NCBI RefSeq assembly: GCF_001592745.1
Contig: NZ_LUKD01000001.1
Location: forward strand, 1,508,848 to 1,572,847
Direction of reading: 5' to 3'
Origin: Bdellovibrio bacteriovorus
GTDB lineage: Bacteria; Bdellovibrionota; Bdellovibrionia; Bdellovibrionales; Bdellovibrionaceae
DNA length: 64,000 bases
Below the pieces are notes generated by a model. The model saw nothing but the letters and a program-made list of their open reading frames with translations. It had not been told where the DNA came from and searched no databases. The first letter of the stretch is position 1. The number at the start of each line of letters is the position of its first letter. Both the position numbers and the translations under genes were made by a program. Positions 20,439 through 29,882 of the stretch are shown one piece after another.

Positions 20439-20808
20439 AAGTCCTCCGTTATGCGCCTATGTTTAAAAGCGTCGCGCTGACTAAGCAACTTTCACCTTGT
20501 TAATGTAGAGAATATTGAGTCTGTGTAGAGGGAGTAGAGCCGGCCTCGGAATGGACCCTTGGCCTCCTTTTGTTTATTGAAAGGTCCGGAAATTTGCGGA
20601 AGATTCAGGCTAAAACGGAAGAATCTAAGAAAAACGGCATATCATAAAGCATTGATATGATTGGTTAATTTTGGTTAATTCTGCGGGTGTTGATCCATGA
20701 ATCCCTGCCGAAAAAAGCAGCGATTAGTACTCGACACTAGGGACCCACTGTGTTAAACCAATCAATCTTACAGACCCATAGGTTAAATTATTTAGAAGGA
20801 ATCAGGTC
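20439..20808. other. 370-base intergenic region upstream of rpmE
   Basis: No gene seen. Contains TGGACCCTTGG at 20552-20562 (the word also present before rho and the histone gene), and a tandem repeat of TTGGTTAATT at 20661-20680. The rpmE RBS AGAAGGAA is at about 20793-20800. Confidence 0.5.
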
Positions 20809-21054
20809 ATGAAACAAAACCTACATCCAAAAGTAAATACAGTTGTATTTAAAGATATCTCTTGCGACTTCTCGTTCTTGGGAACATCTACTCTTCACTC
20901 TAACGAAACAGTTAAATGGGAAGACGGCAAAGAATATCCATTGATCAAAGTTGAGATCTCTTCTGCATCTCACCCATTCTTCACTGGAAAACAACGTGTG
21001 ATGGATACTGAAGGTCGTATCGATCGTTTCAAAAAACGTTACGGCAAGAAATAA
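20809..21054 (+). CDS. rpmE: Ribosomal protein L31, type B
   Basis: 81 residues, [20 protein letters not shown] at the start and [20 protein letters not shown] at the end, matching L31. It lacks the CxxC zinc motif of the type A form and has the length and spacing of the zinc-independent type B (YkgM/RpmE2-like) form. As no second copy is in the window, it may be the only L31. It sits upstream of prfA, a common L31-RF1-PrmC order, but a strong terminator lies between them. Confidence 0.93.
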   Translation: MKQNLHPKVNTVVFKDISCDFSFLGTSTLHSNETVKWEDGKEYPLIKVEISSASHPFFTGKQRVMDTEGRIDRFKKRYGKK

Positions 21055-21089
21055 ATTACGGCCCTCCGTTCGGAGGACGTTCTTGTATG

Positions 21090-21125
21090 AAATGCGGTTC
21101 ACTCTTCGAACCGCATTTTATTTTT
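21090..21125 (+). terminator. Terminator after rpmE
   Basis: AAATGCGGTTC / GAACCGCATTT, an 11-bp perfect stem with a 7-base loop, followed by TATTTTT. A smaller hairpin CCTCCG-TT-CGGAGG lies just before at 21063-21076. Confidence 0.92.
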
Positions 21126-21183
21126 CGGTTCTGGCAATTTAAAAAATCATCCTGATGTACCAATAGATCTAGAGGCGGTTCGC

Positions 21184-22260
21184 ATGTTCTCGAAGTTGAA
21201 TGAGGTGGAATCTCGTTATGAAGAAGTCAATATGGCTCTTCAAAGACCCGATATTGCTTCCAATCAAACTCAATATCGCGCACTGATGAAAGAACTTGGC
21301 AATCTAGAGAAGATTGTACTGGTTTACCGAGACTTCAAAAAGAAAACAGAAAACTTAAAGGCCAGCAAAGAGCTTTTGACTGCGGAGCAAGACGCTGAAA
21401 TGCGCGAGATGATCCGTGAAGAAGTCAAAGAGCTTGAAGCCGCTTTGCCGGAGCTAGAACACCAGCTTAAAATCCTTCTGATCCCGAAAGATCCTAACGA
21501 TGATAAGAATATCATTCTAGAGATCCGCGCGGGTGCCGGTGGTGACGAGGCCGCTCTTTTTGCTGACGAACTTTTCCGTGGTTATGCTCACTATGCTTCT
21601 ACTCAAGGCTGGAAAGTCGAAATGCTTTCTTATTCTGAAGGAAACGCCGGGGGAGCTAAAGAGATCATCGCTTCCATCACAGGCGAGTCTGTTTTCAGTA
21701 AGTTGAAATACGAATCAGGCGTTCACCGCGTTCAGCGTGTTCCTAAGACAGAAGCAGCCGGTCGTATTCATACGTCGACAGTCACGGTGGCGGTCATTCC
21801 TGAAGTGGAAGTGAACGAAATCAAGATCCCTATGACAGACGTGCGTATTGAGACCATGCGTTCTCAAGGTGCCGGCGGTCAGTCAGTCAATAGAACTGAA
21901 TCTGCGGTTCGTATCGTGCATCTTCCAACGGGCATCGATGTAAAGTGCCAAGAGGGTAAATCACAGTCTTCTAACCGTGAGCGCGCCTTCCAGATCCTTT
22001 ACGCGAAACTTCAACAAATTGAAGACGAAAAAGCTCGTAAAGAGGCTTCTGACACCCGCTTGGAGCAAATTGGGACAGGCGACCGTTCCGAGCGTATTCG
22101 CACTTACAATTTCCCACAAACGCGTATCACCGACCACCGTATCGGCCTTACCATCCATCAATTGGACCAGGTTATGAATGGTTCTTTCGAGTATCTGATT
22201 GATCCATTGGTAGCGAACTTCCAAGCAGAGGCCCTCAAGAAACAAACCTCCGCTCAATAG
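21184..22260 (+). CDS. prfA: Peptide chain release factor 1
   Basis: Recognises UAA and UAG stop codons and triggers peptide release. The GGQ motif is at 231-233 ([10 protein letters not shown]), methylated in other bacteria by PrmC, whose gene is next. The stop-codon tripeptide is PKT (187-189), fitting the PxT of RF1 rather than the SPF of RF2. 358 residues, normal. ATG 21184 follows AGAGGCGG. Downstream is a copy of a dispersed hairpin repeat. Confidence 0.97.
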   Translation: MFSKLNEVESRYEEVNMALQRPDIASNQTQYRALMKELGNLEKIVLVYRDFKKKTENLKASKELLTAEQDAEMREMIREEVKELEAALPELEHQLKILLIPKDPNDDKNIILEIRAGAGGDEAALFADELFRGYAHYASTQGWKVEMLSYSEGNAGGAKEIIASITGESVFSKLKYESGVHRVQRVPKTEAAGRIHTSTVTVAVIPEVEVNEIKIPMTDVRIETMRSQGAGGQSVNRTESAVRIVHLPTGIDVKCQEGKSQSSNRERAFQILYAKLQQIEDEKARKEASDTRLEQIGTGDRSERIRTYNFPQTRITDHRIGLTIHQLDQVMNGSFEYLIDPLVANFQAEALKKQTSAQ

Positions 22261-22261
22261 G

Positions 22262-22352
22262 CGATTGAAAAAGGGCCCATCGACTTTGTTGCCGGGCCTT
22301 TTGTTCCGCTCACTCGGTCTTGCGCTGCAACCTCTTTTGAATCGCCCTCTTC
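22262..22352. repeat. Dispersed inverted-repeat element, short copy
   Basis: GATTGAAAAAGGGCCC ... CGGGCCTTTTGTTCCGCTC ... CTTGCGCT ... CCTCTTTTGAATC. The left part matches, with a few changes, the element at 29565-29695, and the ends form an imperfect inverted repeat. The inner hairpin (AAAGGGCCC / GGGCCTTTT) may act as the prfA terminator. Confidence 0.65.
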
Positions 22353-22442
22353 CTTAGTTATTGAAATCCTTATAGATATTTTCGATGGCCTTCATTTTCC
22401 CCAACACTTCTTCTAAAAAGAGAGTAAGATGTGGGGGCATAT

Positions 22443-23324
22443 ATGAAGCTCAAAGAGATTCTTGATAAAACCACCGCCTTTTTTAAGGACAAGAAAATCG
22501 AGACTGCCCGTCTTGATGCCGAGCTTTTACTTGCGCACGGTTTGAAACTTGAGCGCATTCAGCTTTACCTTAAATTCGACCAACCCATGAAAGATGATGA
22601 GCTTGTGATCTTGCGAGAGCTTGTTCGTCGTCGCGCTTCGGGCGAACCGGTGGCGTACATTCTTGGTTATCGCGATTTCTTTAAATATCGTTTTGAAGTT
22701 TCACCAGCCGTTTTAATTCCTCGTCCTGAAACTGAACACATCATTGAAGAAGTTCTTTCTTGGAATTCTGATAAAGAGGCTTCCTTGGGTTTCATGGATT
22801 TAGGCTGTGGTTCCGGTTGCATCGGTTTGACTCTGCTAAAAGAATATCCTCAGGCTAAGCTTCTTGCAGTGGATCTTTCTGAAAAAGCGCTGGAAGTCGC
22901 TTCAAAAAATGCAGAGGCATTGGGTGTCGCAGATCGTGTGAAGTTCCTGCATGCAGATGCCGCGCAAGAAGATGTGCTTATGTCGACCTACATGGGCTTT
23001 GTTGGAAAAAACAAAGTCGACGCGTTGGTCTCAAATCCTCCATACATTGCGCATCAAGATAATCAGGTGGAAGAAAACGTCAAAAAGTTTGAACCTAATT
23101 CCGCTCTTTATGCGGATGACAATGGTTTAGCTCTTTTGAAAAGTTGGTCGCGAATCTATGGAAATCACTTAAGTCCTTCCGGACTGATGTTGATGGAAAT
23201 GGGAATGTCACAAGGTGCGGCGATGAAAGAGCACTTTAATAGCTTAAAAATATTTAACGAAATCAATGTCGTCAAAGACCTCGCAAGTCATGATAGAGTC
23301 ATTCGTGGAGTAACACATGGATAA
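22443..23324 (+). CDS. prmC: Release factor glutamine methyltransferase
   Basis: Methylates the Gln of the GGQ motif of release factors, using SAM. N-terminal helical domain (ARLDAELLLAH, 22-32; SGEPVAYILGYRDF, 66-79; VLIPRPETE, 90-98), SAM loop DLGCGSGCIG (119-128) and catalytic NPPY (198-201). 293 residues. ATG 22443 follows GGGGG closely; a GTG four codons earlier is possible. It overlaps murA by 8 bases. Confidence 0.95.
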   Translation: MKLKEILDKTTAFFKDKKIETARLDAELLLAHGLKLERIQLYLKFDQPMKDDELVILRELVRRRASGEPVAYILGYRDFFKYRFEVSPAVLIPRPETEHIIEEVLSWNSDKEASLGFMDLGCGSGCIGLTLLKEYPQAKLLAVDLSEKALEVASKNAEALGVADRVKFLHADAAQEDVLMSTYMGFVGKNKVDALVSNPPYIAHQDNQVEENVKKFEPNSALYADDNGLALLKSWSRIYGNHLSPSGLMLMEMGMSQGAAMKEHFNSLKIFNEINVVKDLASHDRVIRGVTHG

Positions 23325-24570
23325 AATGGTCGTCGTGGGCAATGGCCCTCTTCAAGGTACAGTATCTGCGAGTGGCGCAAAAAATGCGGCACTTCCAATT
23401 CTTTTCTCAACTCTTCTAGCTGAAGGTGAACACGTATTTTCGAACATGCCAAAGCTTAAAGATATCGAGTCGACAGCGGCTTTGCTTGAAAGCTTGGGCT
23501 GCGAAACTCGTTGGGATGGCGATAAGTTCATTGTTAAAGTGAGCCGCATCCAGTCTTATGAAGCGAGTTATGATCTGGTTCGTAAAATGCGCGCAAGCTT
23601 CCTATGTATGGGTCCACTTCTTGCGAAGTACGGTGAAGCTGTAGTGTCTCAGCCTGGTGGTTGCGCTATTGGAAGTCGTCCTATTGATCTTCACTTAGAA
23701 GGTTTCAAAGCCTTGGGTGCAGAGATCACGCAAAAAGAAGGTTACGTTCATGCGGCTTCAAAGCGCTTGCAAGGGGCAAACTTCTTATTTGAAACTGTGA
23801 CGGTCGGTGGAACTGAAAACGTCATGATGGCAGCTGCTTTAGCTCAAGGTCGTACAGTTCTTGAGAATGCGGCGAAAGAGCCAGAGATCGTGGATCTTGC
23901 TGAATATCTTATTAAGATGGGCGCAAAGATCACGGGCCACGGAACAAGTGTGATCGTTATTGATGGTGTAGATAAATTGCATCCTGCCGAGCACTCAATC
24001 ATGCCAGACCGTATTGAGGCTGGAACACTTTTGATCGCGGGCGCGATCACTCACGGTCAAGTGACTGTTGAAAAATGCGTTCCTGCGCATTTGGATACTT
24101 TGATTATGAAAATGCGTGAGGCGGGTTTTAAAATCGACACAACAAAAGATTCAATGACTGTCTTTAAAACAGATTCTTGGAATGCTGTCGATATCACAAC
24201 AGCTCCGCATCCACTTTTTGCCACAGATCTTCAAGCGCAATTCATGGCTTTGATGACTGTGGCTCGCGGAACAAGTGTTATCACTGAAACAGTTTTCGAA
24301 AATCGTTTCATGCACGTTCAAGAGTTGATTCGTTTGGGTGCAGATATCACACCAAAGACGCGTGTTGCTGTCGTTCGCGGTAAGCCAGGTCAATTGACAG
24401 GCGCGCCGGTGATGGCGACAGATCTTCGTGCAAGTGCTTCTTTGGTTCTTGCGGGCCTTGTGGCCAGCGGAGAAACAGTTGTAAACCGTATCTATCATTT
24501 GGATCGCGGTTACGAAAAACTGGAAGACAAACTGTCTTCACTCGGCGCAAAGATCCGCCGTATCGATTAA
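23317..24570 (+). CDS. murA: UDP-N-acetylglucosamine 1-carboxyvinyltransferase
   Basis: First committed step of peptidoglycan precursor synthesis: transfers enolpyruvate from PEP to UDP-GlcNAc in the cytoplasm. Lys22-Asn23 (SGAKNAALP) and Cys116 in PGGCAIGSRP are the key residues; this Cys is the fosfomycin target, so the Asp replacement that gives resistance is absent. RASFLCMGPLL and the C-terminal DLRASASLVLAGL also fit. 417 residues, complete. Start overlaps the prmC end. A terminator follows at once. Confidence 0.97.
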   Translation: MDKMVVVGNGPLQGTVSASGAKNAALPILFSTLLAEGEHVFSNMPKLKDIESTAALLESLGCETRWDGDKFIVKVSRIQSYEASYDLVRKMRASFLCMGPLLAKYGEAVVSQPGGCAIGSRPIDLHLEGFKALGAEITQKEGYVHAASKRLQGANFLFETVTVGGTENVMMAAALAQGRTVLENAAKEPEIVDLAEYLIKMGAKITGHGTSVIVIDGVDKLHPAEHSIMPDRIEAGTLLIAGAITHGQVTVEKCVPAHLDTLIMKMREAGFKIDTTKDSMTVFKTDSWNAVDITTAPHPLFATDLQAQFMALMTVARGTSVITETVFENRFMHVQELIRLGADITPKTRVAVVRGKPGQLTGAPVMATDLRASASLVLAGLVASGETVVNRIYHLDRGYEKLEDKLSSLGAKIRRID

Positions 24571-24577
24571 AAAAACA

Positions 24578-24606
24578 AAAGCCCTGAGTAAAATCAGGGC
24601 TTTTTA
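24578..24606 (+). terminator. Bidirectional terminator, murA / deacetylase
   Basis: AAAGCCCTGA / TCAGGGCTTT stem with a 6-base loop, T run on the right and A run on the left, between two convergent genes. Confidence 0.93.
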
Positions 24607-24616
24607 GTTTCGGGAG

Positions 24617-25516
24617 CTATAATCCTAAAGCATCCATCTTGTCTTTTTCGTATGTATCGTTTTCACCAGGATAGCGAAGGATGTTTTCAAACTTGCCGCT
24701 TTCCTTAGCTAATCCCCACAAGACACTTTGGCCTGAAGGCATGCTGTTGGGAAGCATCCCAAAAACAGGATCTTGAAAGGCCTTCTTAGCATCGACAATT
24801 TTCCATCCATGACGCTTAAACATCGTTATCAAGTCATCCAAAAAAAGCGCGTTCAAAAGATTGTAGTGAACAAGAAGAGTATGCGTAACTTCTCGACCCA
24901 TAACCTTTTTTGAAAGGTCATTATAGTACTGTGCGCGCTCCCACATGTGTTGAAGGTAAAAGTCTTTAAATTTACTAAGATCAAATTTCGGGTCCGCTTG
25001 AAGCTTTTGGCGCAAGCGTTGGTCGATATACCAGTCGGAAGCATCAATAGTGACGTGGCCGAAGCGATAATCATTTTTCTTTAACCAATCACGAACGGCA
25101 TCGCGCTTCTCGACGGTGTCGCCTTCGGCTAGCATAGGAAAGCGAAATATTTTAATATAACCAGGTTCGCTTTTTAGTCGCTCATGACAATCCTGAATGT
25201 CTTTGATTTCGTTTTCGACCGACACGTTAACGCCAAATTTTTTATGATTTACAGTGTGGCTACCAACCATGTGGCCTGCCGAAGCCCACGCTCTCAGAAG
25301 ATTTTGATCACGATTTGTTTTTAAGTGTTTGCAAGCTACGAACAACGCGGCCTTCGCACGGTGCCTTTTTAAGATCGACAGCAATTTCTTGTTTCTTTCA
25401 GGAGCCGTGAGCAAAGTTTCTTCATGAACATTGAAGTCGTCCATGGTGATACTGATTTTTGCGGCAAAAGAGGAAGACGTGAAAATTAGAATGAGGACAA
25501 ATAACAAATGTTGCAT
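24617..25516 (-). CDS. Secreted polysaccharide deacetylase (NodB-like)
   Basis: 299 residues; signal peptide MQHLLFVLILIFTSSSFA. The first catalytic motif is TMDD (24-27), the second HTVNH (His87, His91), giving the metal-binding Asp-His-His of carbohydrate esterase family 4; FRFPML gives motif 3 and an Asp-rich YDGHVTIDASDW-like segment motif 4 (HVTIDASDWYID). Exported CE4 enzymes commonly remove acetyl groups from peptidoglycan or chitin. B. bacteriovorus uses two such enzymes on prey wall, so prey or self peptidoglycan is a reasonable but unproven substrate. Confidence 0.85.
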   Translation of the reverse strand: MQHLLFVLILIFTSSSFAAKISITMDDFNVHEETLLTAPERNKKLLSILKRHRAKAALFVACKHLKTNRDQNLLRAWASAGHMVGSHTVNHKKFGVNVSVENEIKDIQDCHERLKSEPGYIKIFRFPMLAEGDTVEKRDAVRDWLKKNDYRFGHVTIDASDWYIDQRLRQKLQADPKFDLSKFKDFYLQHMWERAQYYNDLSKKVMGREVTHTLLVHYNLLNALFLDDLITMFKRHGWKIVDAKKAFQDPVFGMLPNSMPSGQSVLWGLAKESGKFENILRYPGENDTYEKDKMDALGL

Positions 25517-25556
25517 GTCTTAAAGACTAAAGCAGGAATGATGTCAGGGCAAAAAA

Positions 25557-25597
25557 GAAAAAGGCCTACAAGGAGGGGGATCCGTAGGCCTTTTTTA
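25557..25597 (-). terminator. Terminator for the minus-strand secreted protein gene
   Basis: AAAAAGGCCTAC / GTAGGCCTTTTT, a 12-bp stem with a G-rich loop (GGAGGGGG). The T run lies on both sides, and on the minus strand it follows the 131-residue gene. Confidence 0.88.
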
Positions 25598-25659
25598 GAG
25601 AAAAAAACTAGTCTCAGCCCGCGGAGGGGATGGGGCTGAGACCCTATGATCAGAGGTTA

Positions 25660-26055
25660 TTATCTAACCTCGCTGATACCGAACACAAAGAAGACGACTG
25701 CTTTGTTCCCAGAACCGAAACTAGGGAGGGGGTCCACAGTTTCAAGCTCGAAGTTGGGAGCAAGTTGATGTTCAAGTTCAATACCGCTAACCATAACTTT
25801 AGAACCAACAAAAGGTGTAAGTTCGATTTGTGACTTCAATACGAAGAATGTTTGCTGATCTTCCATCGCCAACACAAGCGATCCATCAGCCAAAGCCACG
25901 ATCTCACCAACGTGTGTTTTGAAGTTGTAGTTTTGAAGTTCCGTAGAAGTGATGTCTTCACCAAGAGCATTATTTGGAAGAACCCCTGCGCGAGCTACTG
26001 CTGAAATCGCAAGAACAACCAAGATGTAGACAGCAATCAATGCGTTACGAATCAC
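25660..26055 (-). CDS. Small exported protein, unknown
   Basis: 131 residues with an N-terminal signal or anchor (IAVYILVVLAISAVARA). The mature part is a compact beta-rich domain (HVGEIVALADGSLVLAME, FFVLKSQIELTPFVGSKVMV), reminiscent of an OB-like barrel, with no cysteines. No family recognised. A terminator lies 63 bases downstream on the same strand, so it is probably transcribed alone. Confidence 0.7.
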   Translation of the reverse strand: MIRNALIAVYILVVLAISAVARAGVLPNNALGEDITSTELQNYNFKTHVGEIVALADGSLVLAMEDQQTFFVLKSQIELTPFVGSKVMVSGIELEHQLAPNFELETVDPLPSFGSGNKAVVFFVFGISEVR

Positions 26056-26327
26056 TTACGTACTCCCCAAAAGTAACAACTAACGAAAGTCTATGAAGCA
26101 AGTCGTGTGCCAAACTGAGACAGTCCTAAAAGTGCCTTAATTTCGATTTGAAATCCGGTGGCTGCATGTACCCAACTCAAATCGGAACCAAAGGTAATTC
26201 CATTCTGGAACGGGGGTTCTATTCTGGAACCATTTTAAGGGTATTTCCGCGACTAAAGCACAGACCTGAGGACCTAGTCCGCAGGGCCATAGTCCTTTGT
26301 CAAAAACCTCAGTATAATCAGGTGTCT

Positions 26328-29228
26328 ATGTCGCGCATACAAGTCACTTGGGTCGTAAAAACACGGAATGGTCAGGTTAAGGGACCGTATTCTACTGAAG
26401 CCATTCTTCGCATGATTGGTGAGGGTGTTTTTTCGGGTCAAGAGATGATCTCCAAACTTCCCGACGGGCAATGGACTTTGATTTCAAAAGAGCCTGCCTT
26501 TTACGACAAGCTTCTGGAAGCTCTTGAAGGCATTGTTGATGTCGATCCGAAAAAAGCGCAGAAGATGGAAGCTGAAACTGTTATTGTGCAGCCTCCCCGT
26601 CCATCGGCAAAAACGAATACACAAATTCCAACTCCGACGCCGGATAGTTTTGCGAACATCAAAATTGATAAACCAAAACAGCAAGTTGATATCTATGAAA
26701 CTCCGGCCTATGTGCCGCCGGCTGCGAAAATTTCATCAGTTTCTAACTCTGCCGGCGGTAAGCCTGATTCTGTTATTGAATTATCAAACGTTGAGAACAT
26801 GGAAGGTGGCGAACTTCGTAAAAATTTGAAGCTGCCTTTTATCATTCTTATCGCCGTGATCGTGATTGGTGGGGCCTTATTATTCTGGGATTCCGGCACG
26901 AACGATGGATCTAAAATTCATTTGTTAGCTCCGGGAAAATCAGCGAACACCTTGTCGGATCAAGCGGTTAAAGAAAAATTGAACGAAGCGCTTTTCGCGA
27001 TGGAGCAAGACACCTTTGACTCTTACGTGTCGGCGCAAAATAAATTGGTCAGCCTTGTTGAAGGGGCGCCAATGAATATCGAAGTTCGAGCCCTTCTTTG
27101 TGTGGTGTATAAAGAGCTTTGGCCGTTTGCTGTTCAAGATGCCCAAGATATTAAAACCGTTGCAACTGCAACTCAGTCGACGCGGGCGCTGAATGTGGTA
27201 AGTCCCTTCGGTCAAGTTTGTGAAGCGGTAAAGCTTATGACTTCGGGTAGATATAAAGAAGCCAAAGGGGTTGTTGAGGCAACTTTAGAAAGCAGTGAGC
27301 CTTTCTCGCTACTTCCCGTGCTTTATGCATTTAAAGCAGAACTGCTAGATGGCGAAAGAGATTTCAACAATGCTATGCCTTATTACGAAAAGGCGGCTCA
27401 GCTTTGGGATAAGTGGTTGGGTCCGCAGGTGGCATTGGGTAAAGTCTTCTTTGAGCAAGGCGATTTCACTTCATCATCAGCGATTCTAAATAATGTCATA
27501 AAGAAAAATCCCAAACATCGTGAAGCTAAAATTCTATTGGGTATTGTAGAGTATCGCGGCTTTAAAAAATCAGATACGGCCTACAGCTATTTAAGTACGG
27601 CTTTGGATGCTAAAGGGAAAGTTTCTCAGCTCATGGAAGCTGACGGATACTCTGTTCTTTCAGAAATCTTCGTTCTTCGCGGAGAGAAAAAGAAAGCATT
27701 GGAAGCGGCTCAAAAAGGTTTTGCTCTAAATCCTAATAACTCTGAACTTCGCCAACTTGTGATTCGTTTAGGCGGATCTGACAAAGTAAAGGGTGATAAA
27801 GGTCGTAACAACGAACTTCTTTATCTGGGTGACCAATACGTGCGCCAAGGAGACTTCTTAGCGGCGCAAGCGGAGTTCAAAGCGGCGTTCGAAGTGGATC
27901 CAAAGAATGGAACTGCGGCCATGAAAGCGGCGAAGTGCTTGTGGCAGCTAAATCAAAGTTTTGAAGCTATTGAATGGTTGAATAAAGCCATTAAGGCAGA
28001 GCCGAAGCTAGTATCCGCGTATGTTCTACAAGCTGATTACATGTCGCAAAGATTTGACTTCGTTGGGGCGACACAGATTCTAACAAATGCCATTCGCATT
28101 GCTCCTAATAACTATGAAGTTTTGCGTGGTTTAGCTCTTCTTGAATTTAGAAAAAACAATATGGTTGGCACTGTGAACTATGCTCTTCGTGCGGTGAAAG
28201 CATACGACGGTGATATCGAAACGCACATCTTGCTATCTAAGGCGAATGCTTTGCTAGCGCGTTCGATTATTCCTCTCAATAAAAAAGAAATTGAACGAAA
28301 AGAAAATGCCGCTAAAGATGCCATTCGCTATGCCACAAAGGCTGTTGAAATCGATGCGACGAACCCTGAGGCGCAGATCACTTATGCTAAAATGCTGGCG
28401 CAAACAAATGGTGTTGATTCAGGGATCAACTATCTGAACGAATTGATCAAACGCTTCTCTTACACTTTGGATTACCGGGTGGCGCTTGCAGAAGTTTACA
28501 AATCTGAAGACCGCTATAGTCAGTCCAAAGAAATTTATGAGCGTGTTGTTGAAGCCGATCCTAAGAATAAAAAAGCCTGGTTGGGTCTTGGCGAAAGTGA
28601 AAAGGCCTTGGGCCTTAATGACAAAGCTTTGAAAGCGTTCTTAAGCGCGGCCGTTCTTGATCCCACCGATGGCGAAGCCTTGTTCCAAGCCGGGAAACTT
28701 TATTTGGAAACAAGTCGTTTCGAAGAAGCCATTCAGCAGTTTAAGCGGGTTCAACGTTTAAATCCGAATTACCCAAGAACGCATTATTATATTGGTAAAG
28801 CGGCCTTTTCTTCAGGTGACTTTACGACAGCCCTTGAAGCTTCTAAGTCTGAAAAGAAGCTGAATCCTAATGTCGCTGACTCTTATATCCTGGCGGCAGA
28901 GGTTTATACCGCTCGCAAACAGTTTGCGGAATGTGCAGCAGAATACTCTCAAGCCATGAAACTGCGCCCGCAAGGTGCGGATATTTATGTGAAGTCCGCA
29001 ACCTGCTATCGTCAGTCCGGTTCTTTGGAAGTGGCTGAAGACATGCTGGCTTTGGCTTCTAGCCGCGAAAGCGGTTTTGCGGAAATTTATCGTGAGCAAG
29101 GGGCGATCTACGAACTTAAAGGGGATGCTCGCTCTGCGGCGCAGGCTTATAATAAATATTTAGGCCTCTCGCCAAACGCCCCAGATCGTGTTGAAATAGA
29201 AAACAAACTTTCACGGCTCGGCAACTAA
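26328..29228 (+). CDS. Membrane-anchored TPR protein with N-terminal GYF-like domain
   Basis: 966 residues. The first 60 (WVVKTRNGQVKGPYSTEAI) resemble the GYF_2 / DUF4339 domain, a cytoplasmic peptide-binding module. One membrane helix is at about 169-188 (PFIILIAVIVIGGALLFW). The rest is some 18-20 helical TPR-type repeats, several canonical (for example AWLGLGESEKALGLNDKALKAFLSA), so a large scaffold outside the inner membrane is likely. A frame extends 60 codons upstream, but those residues look random; ATG 26328 has AGGTG before it and a TATAAT at 26311-26316, implying a very short leader. Role unknown; scaffolding of an envelope machine is a guess. Confidence 0.82.
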   Translation: MSRIQVTWVVKTRNGQVKGPYSTEAILRMIGEGVFSGQEMISKLPDGQWTLISKEPAFYDKLLEALEGIVDVDPKKAQKMEAETVIVQPPRPSAKTNTQIPTPTPDSFANIKIDKPKQQVDIYETPAYVPPAAKISSVSNSAGGKPDSVIELSNVENMEGGELRKNLKLPFIILIAVIVIGGALLFWDSGTNDGSKIHLLAPGKSANTLSDQAVKEKLNEALFAMEQDTFDSYVSAQNKLVSLVEGAPMNIEVRALLCVVYKELWPFAVQDAQDIKTVATATQSTRALNVVSPFGQVCEAVKLMTSGRYKEAKGVVEATLESSEPFSLLPVLYAFKAELLDGERDFNNAMPYYEKAAQLWDKWLGPQVALGKVFFEQGDFTSSSAILNNVIKKNPKHREAKILLGIVEYRGFKKSDTAYSYLSTALDAKGKVSQLMEADGYSVLSEIFVLRGEKKKALEAAQKGFALNPNNSELRQLVIRLGGSDKVKGDKGRNNELLYLGDQYVRQGDFLAAQAEFKAAFEVDPKNGTAAMKAAKCLWQLNQSFEAIEWLNKAIKAEPKLVSAYVLQADYMSQRFDFVGATQILTNAIRIAPNNYEVLRGLALLEFRKNNMVGTVNYALRAVKAYDGDIETHILLSKANALLARSIIPLNKKEIERKENAAKDAIRYATKAVEIDATNPEAQITYAKMLAQTNGVDSGINYLNELIKRFSYTLDYRVALAEVYKSEDRYSQSKEIYERVVEADPKNKKAWLGLGESEKALGLNDKALKAFLSAAVLDPTDGEALFQAGKLYLETSRFEEAIQQFKRVQRLNPNYPRTHYYIGKAAFSSGDFTTALEASKSEKKLNPNVADSYILAAEVYTARKQFAECAAEYSQAMKLRPQGADIYVKSATCYRQSGSLEVAEDMLALASSRESGFAEIYREQGAIYELKGDARSAAQAYNKYLGLSPNAPDRVEIENKLSRLGN

Positions 29229-29254
29229 GGACGGACGTCAGGAGAAATTCAGCC

Positions 29255-29563
29255 ATGGGAATCGGCGACAAAATGAGAGGGCTGGCAAGCAGCGCTCAAG
29301 AGGGAGTCAAATCTAGCACTCTTTCTTTCTTCCACTTCACTTTGCGTTTTATCACAGGGATTCTTTTAGGCCTTGTTTTAGGTTTAATCGGCCAAGAATT
29401 AATGGGCTACGGAACATTTGCCCTTATTTTCGTAATGGTGGTGGTGACGGCGATTATTCTTAAACTCCAATCGAGTTGGAGCTTTGGGCAGATTTTGATC
29501 TTTGACTTGATATGCGTTCTTGTAGGGATGCTACTAAGAATGTATATATTAGTGGCCCCGTAG
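29255..29563 (+). CDS. Small inner-membrane protein
   Basis: 102 residues with three predicted membrane helices (about 28-48, 52-72 and 80-99: FITGILLGLVLGLIG, GTFALIFVMVVVTAIIL, ILIFDLICVLVGMLL). The short amphipathic N terminus (KMRGLASSAQEG) is cytoplasmic or surface-bound. No family recognised. RBS AGGAG precedes ATG 29255. It follows the TPR gene by 26 bases, so the two are probably cotranscribed and may act together. Confidence 0.78.
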   Translation: MGIGDKMRGLASSAQEGVKSSTLSFFHFTLRFITGILLGLVLGLIGQELMGYGTFALIFVMVVVTAIILKLQSSWSFGQILIFDLICVLVGMLLRMYILVAP

Positions 29564-29564
29564 C

Positions 29565-29695
29565 GGCTGTTGAAAAAGGCCCAATCGACTGCGTTGTCGG
29601 GCCTTTTGTTCCGCTCCGACGTACTTGGAGTACGCCTCCGCTGCTCAAAAGACCCTCCGCCTTGCGCTTGGACCTTTTTGAACAGCCTTGGATCT
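29565..29695. repeat. Dispersed palindromic element, full copy
   Basis: An imperfect inverted repeat of about 130 bases. The ends GGCTGTTGAAAAAGGCCC and GGACCTTTTTGAACAGCC are reverse complements with two mismatches, and the centre (GACGTACTTGGAGTACGCCTC) is itself a hairpin. It resembles the intergenic repeats with TTTTTCAACAGCC ends known in other Proteobacteria-like genomes. A partial copy lies at 22262-22352. Confidence 0.8.
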
Positions 29696-29882
29696 GGGTA
29701 TAGGGAAACTGGGGAAGTTATTTTCGGTTTTCCGTGAGAGCACAAGACGTCAGAGAAAATGTTTTATTTGAAACTTTAATCTGACGAGCTCTGATCGTGA
29801 TTCGTTCAATCTAAAATTCGAATCACCGTATTTTTAATAGATTAATTTTGATTTTGCGTTTGTTAAGTGAAGGACGTTGACG
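29696..29882. other. Gap before serS
   Basis: About 190 bases with no gene; AT-rich. With the preceding repeat, the stretch from 29564 to 29882 holds no coding sequence. Confidence 0.5.

Noticed and set aside
26148-26327. 60-codon upstream extension of the TPR gene
   Set aside because: The residues look random, there is no ribosome binding site, and a TATAAT box lies inside the stretch.
29512-29703. Open frame across the dispersed repeat after the small membrane protein
   Set aside because: Most of it reads through an inverted repeat; no ribosome binding site.
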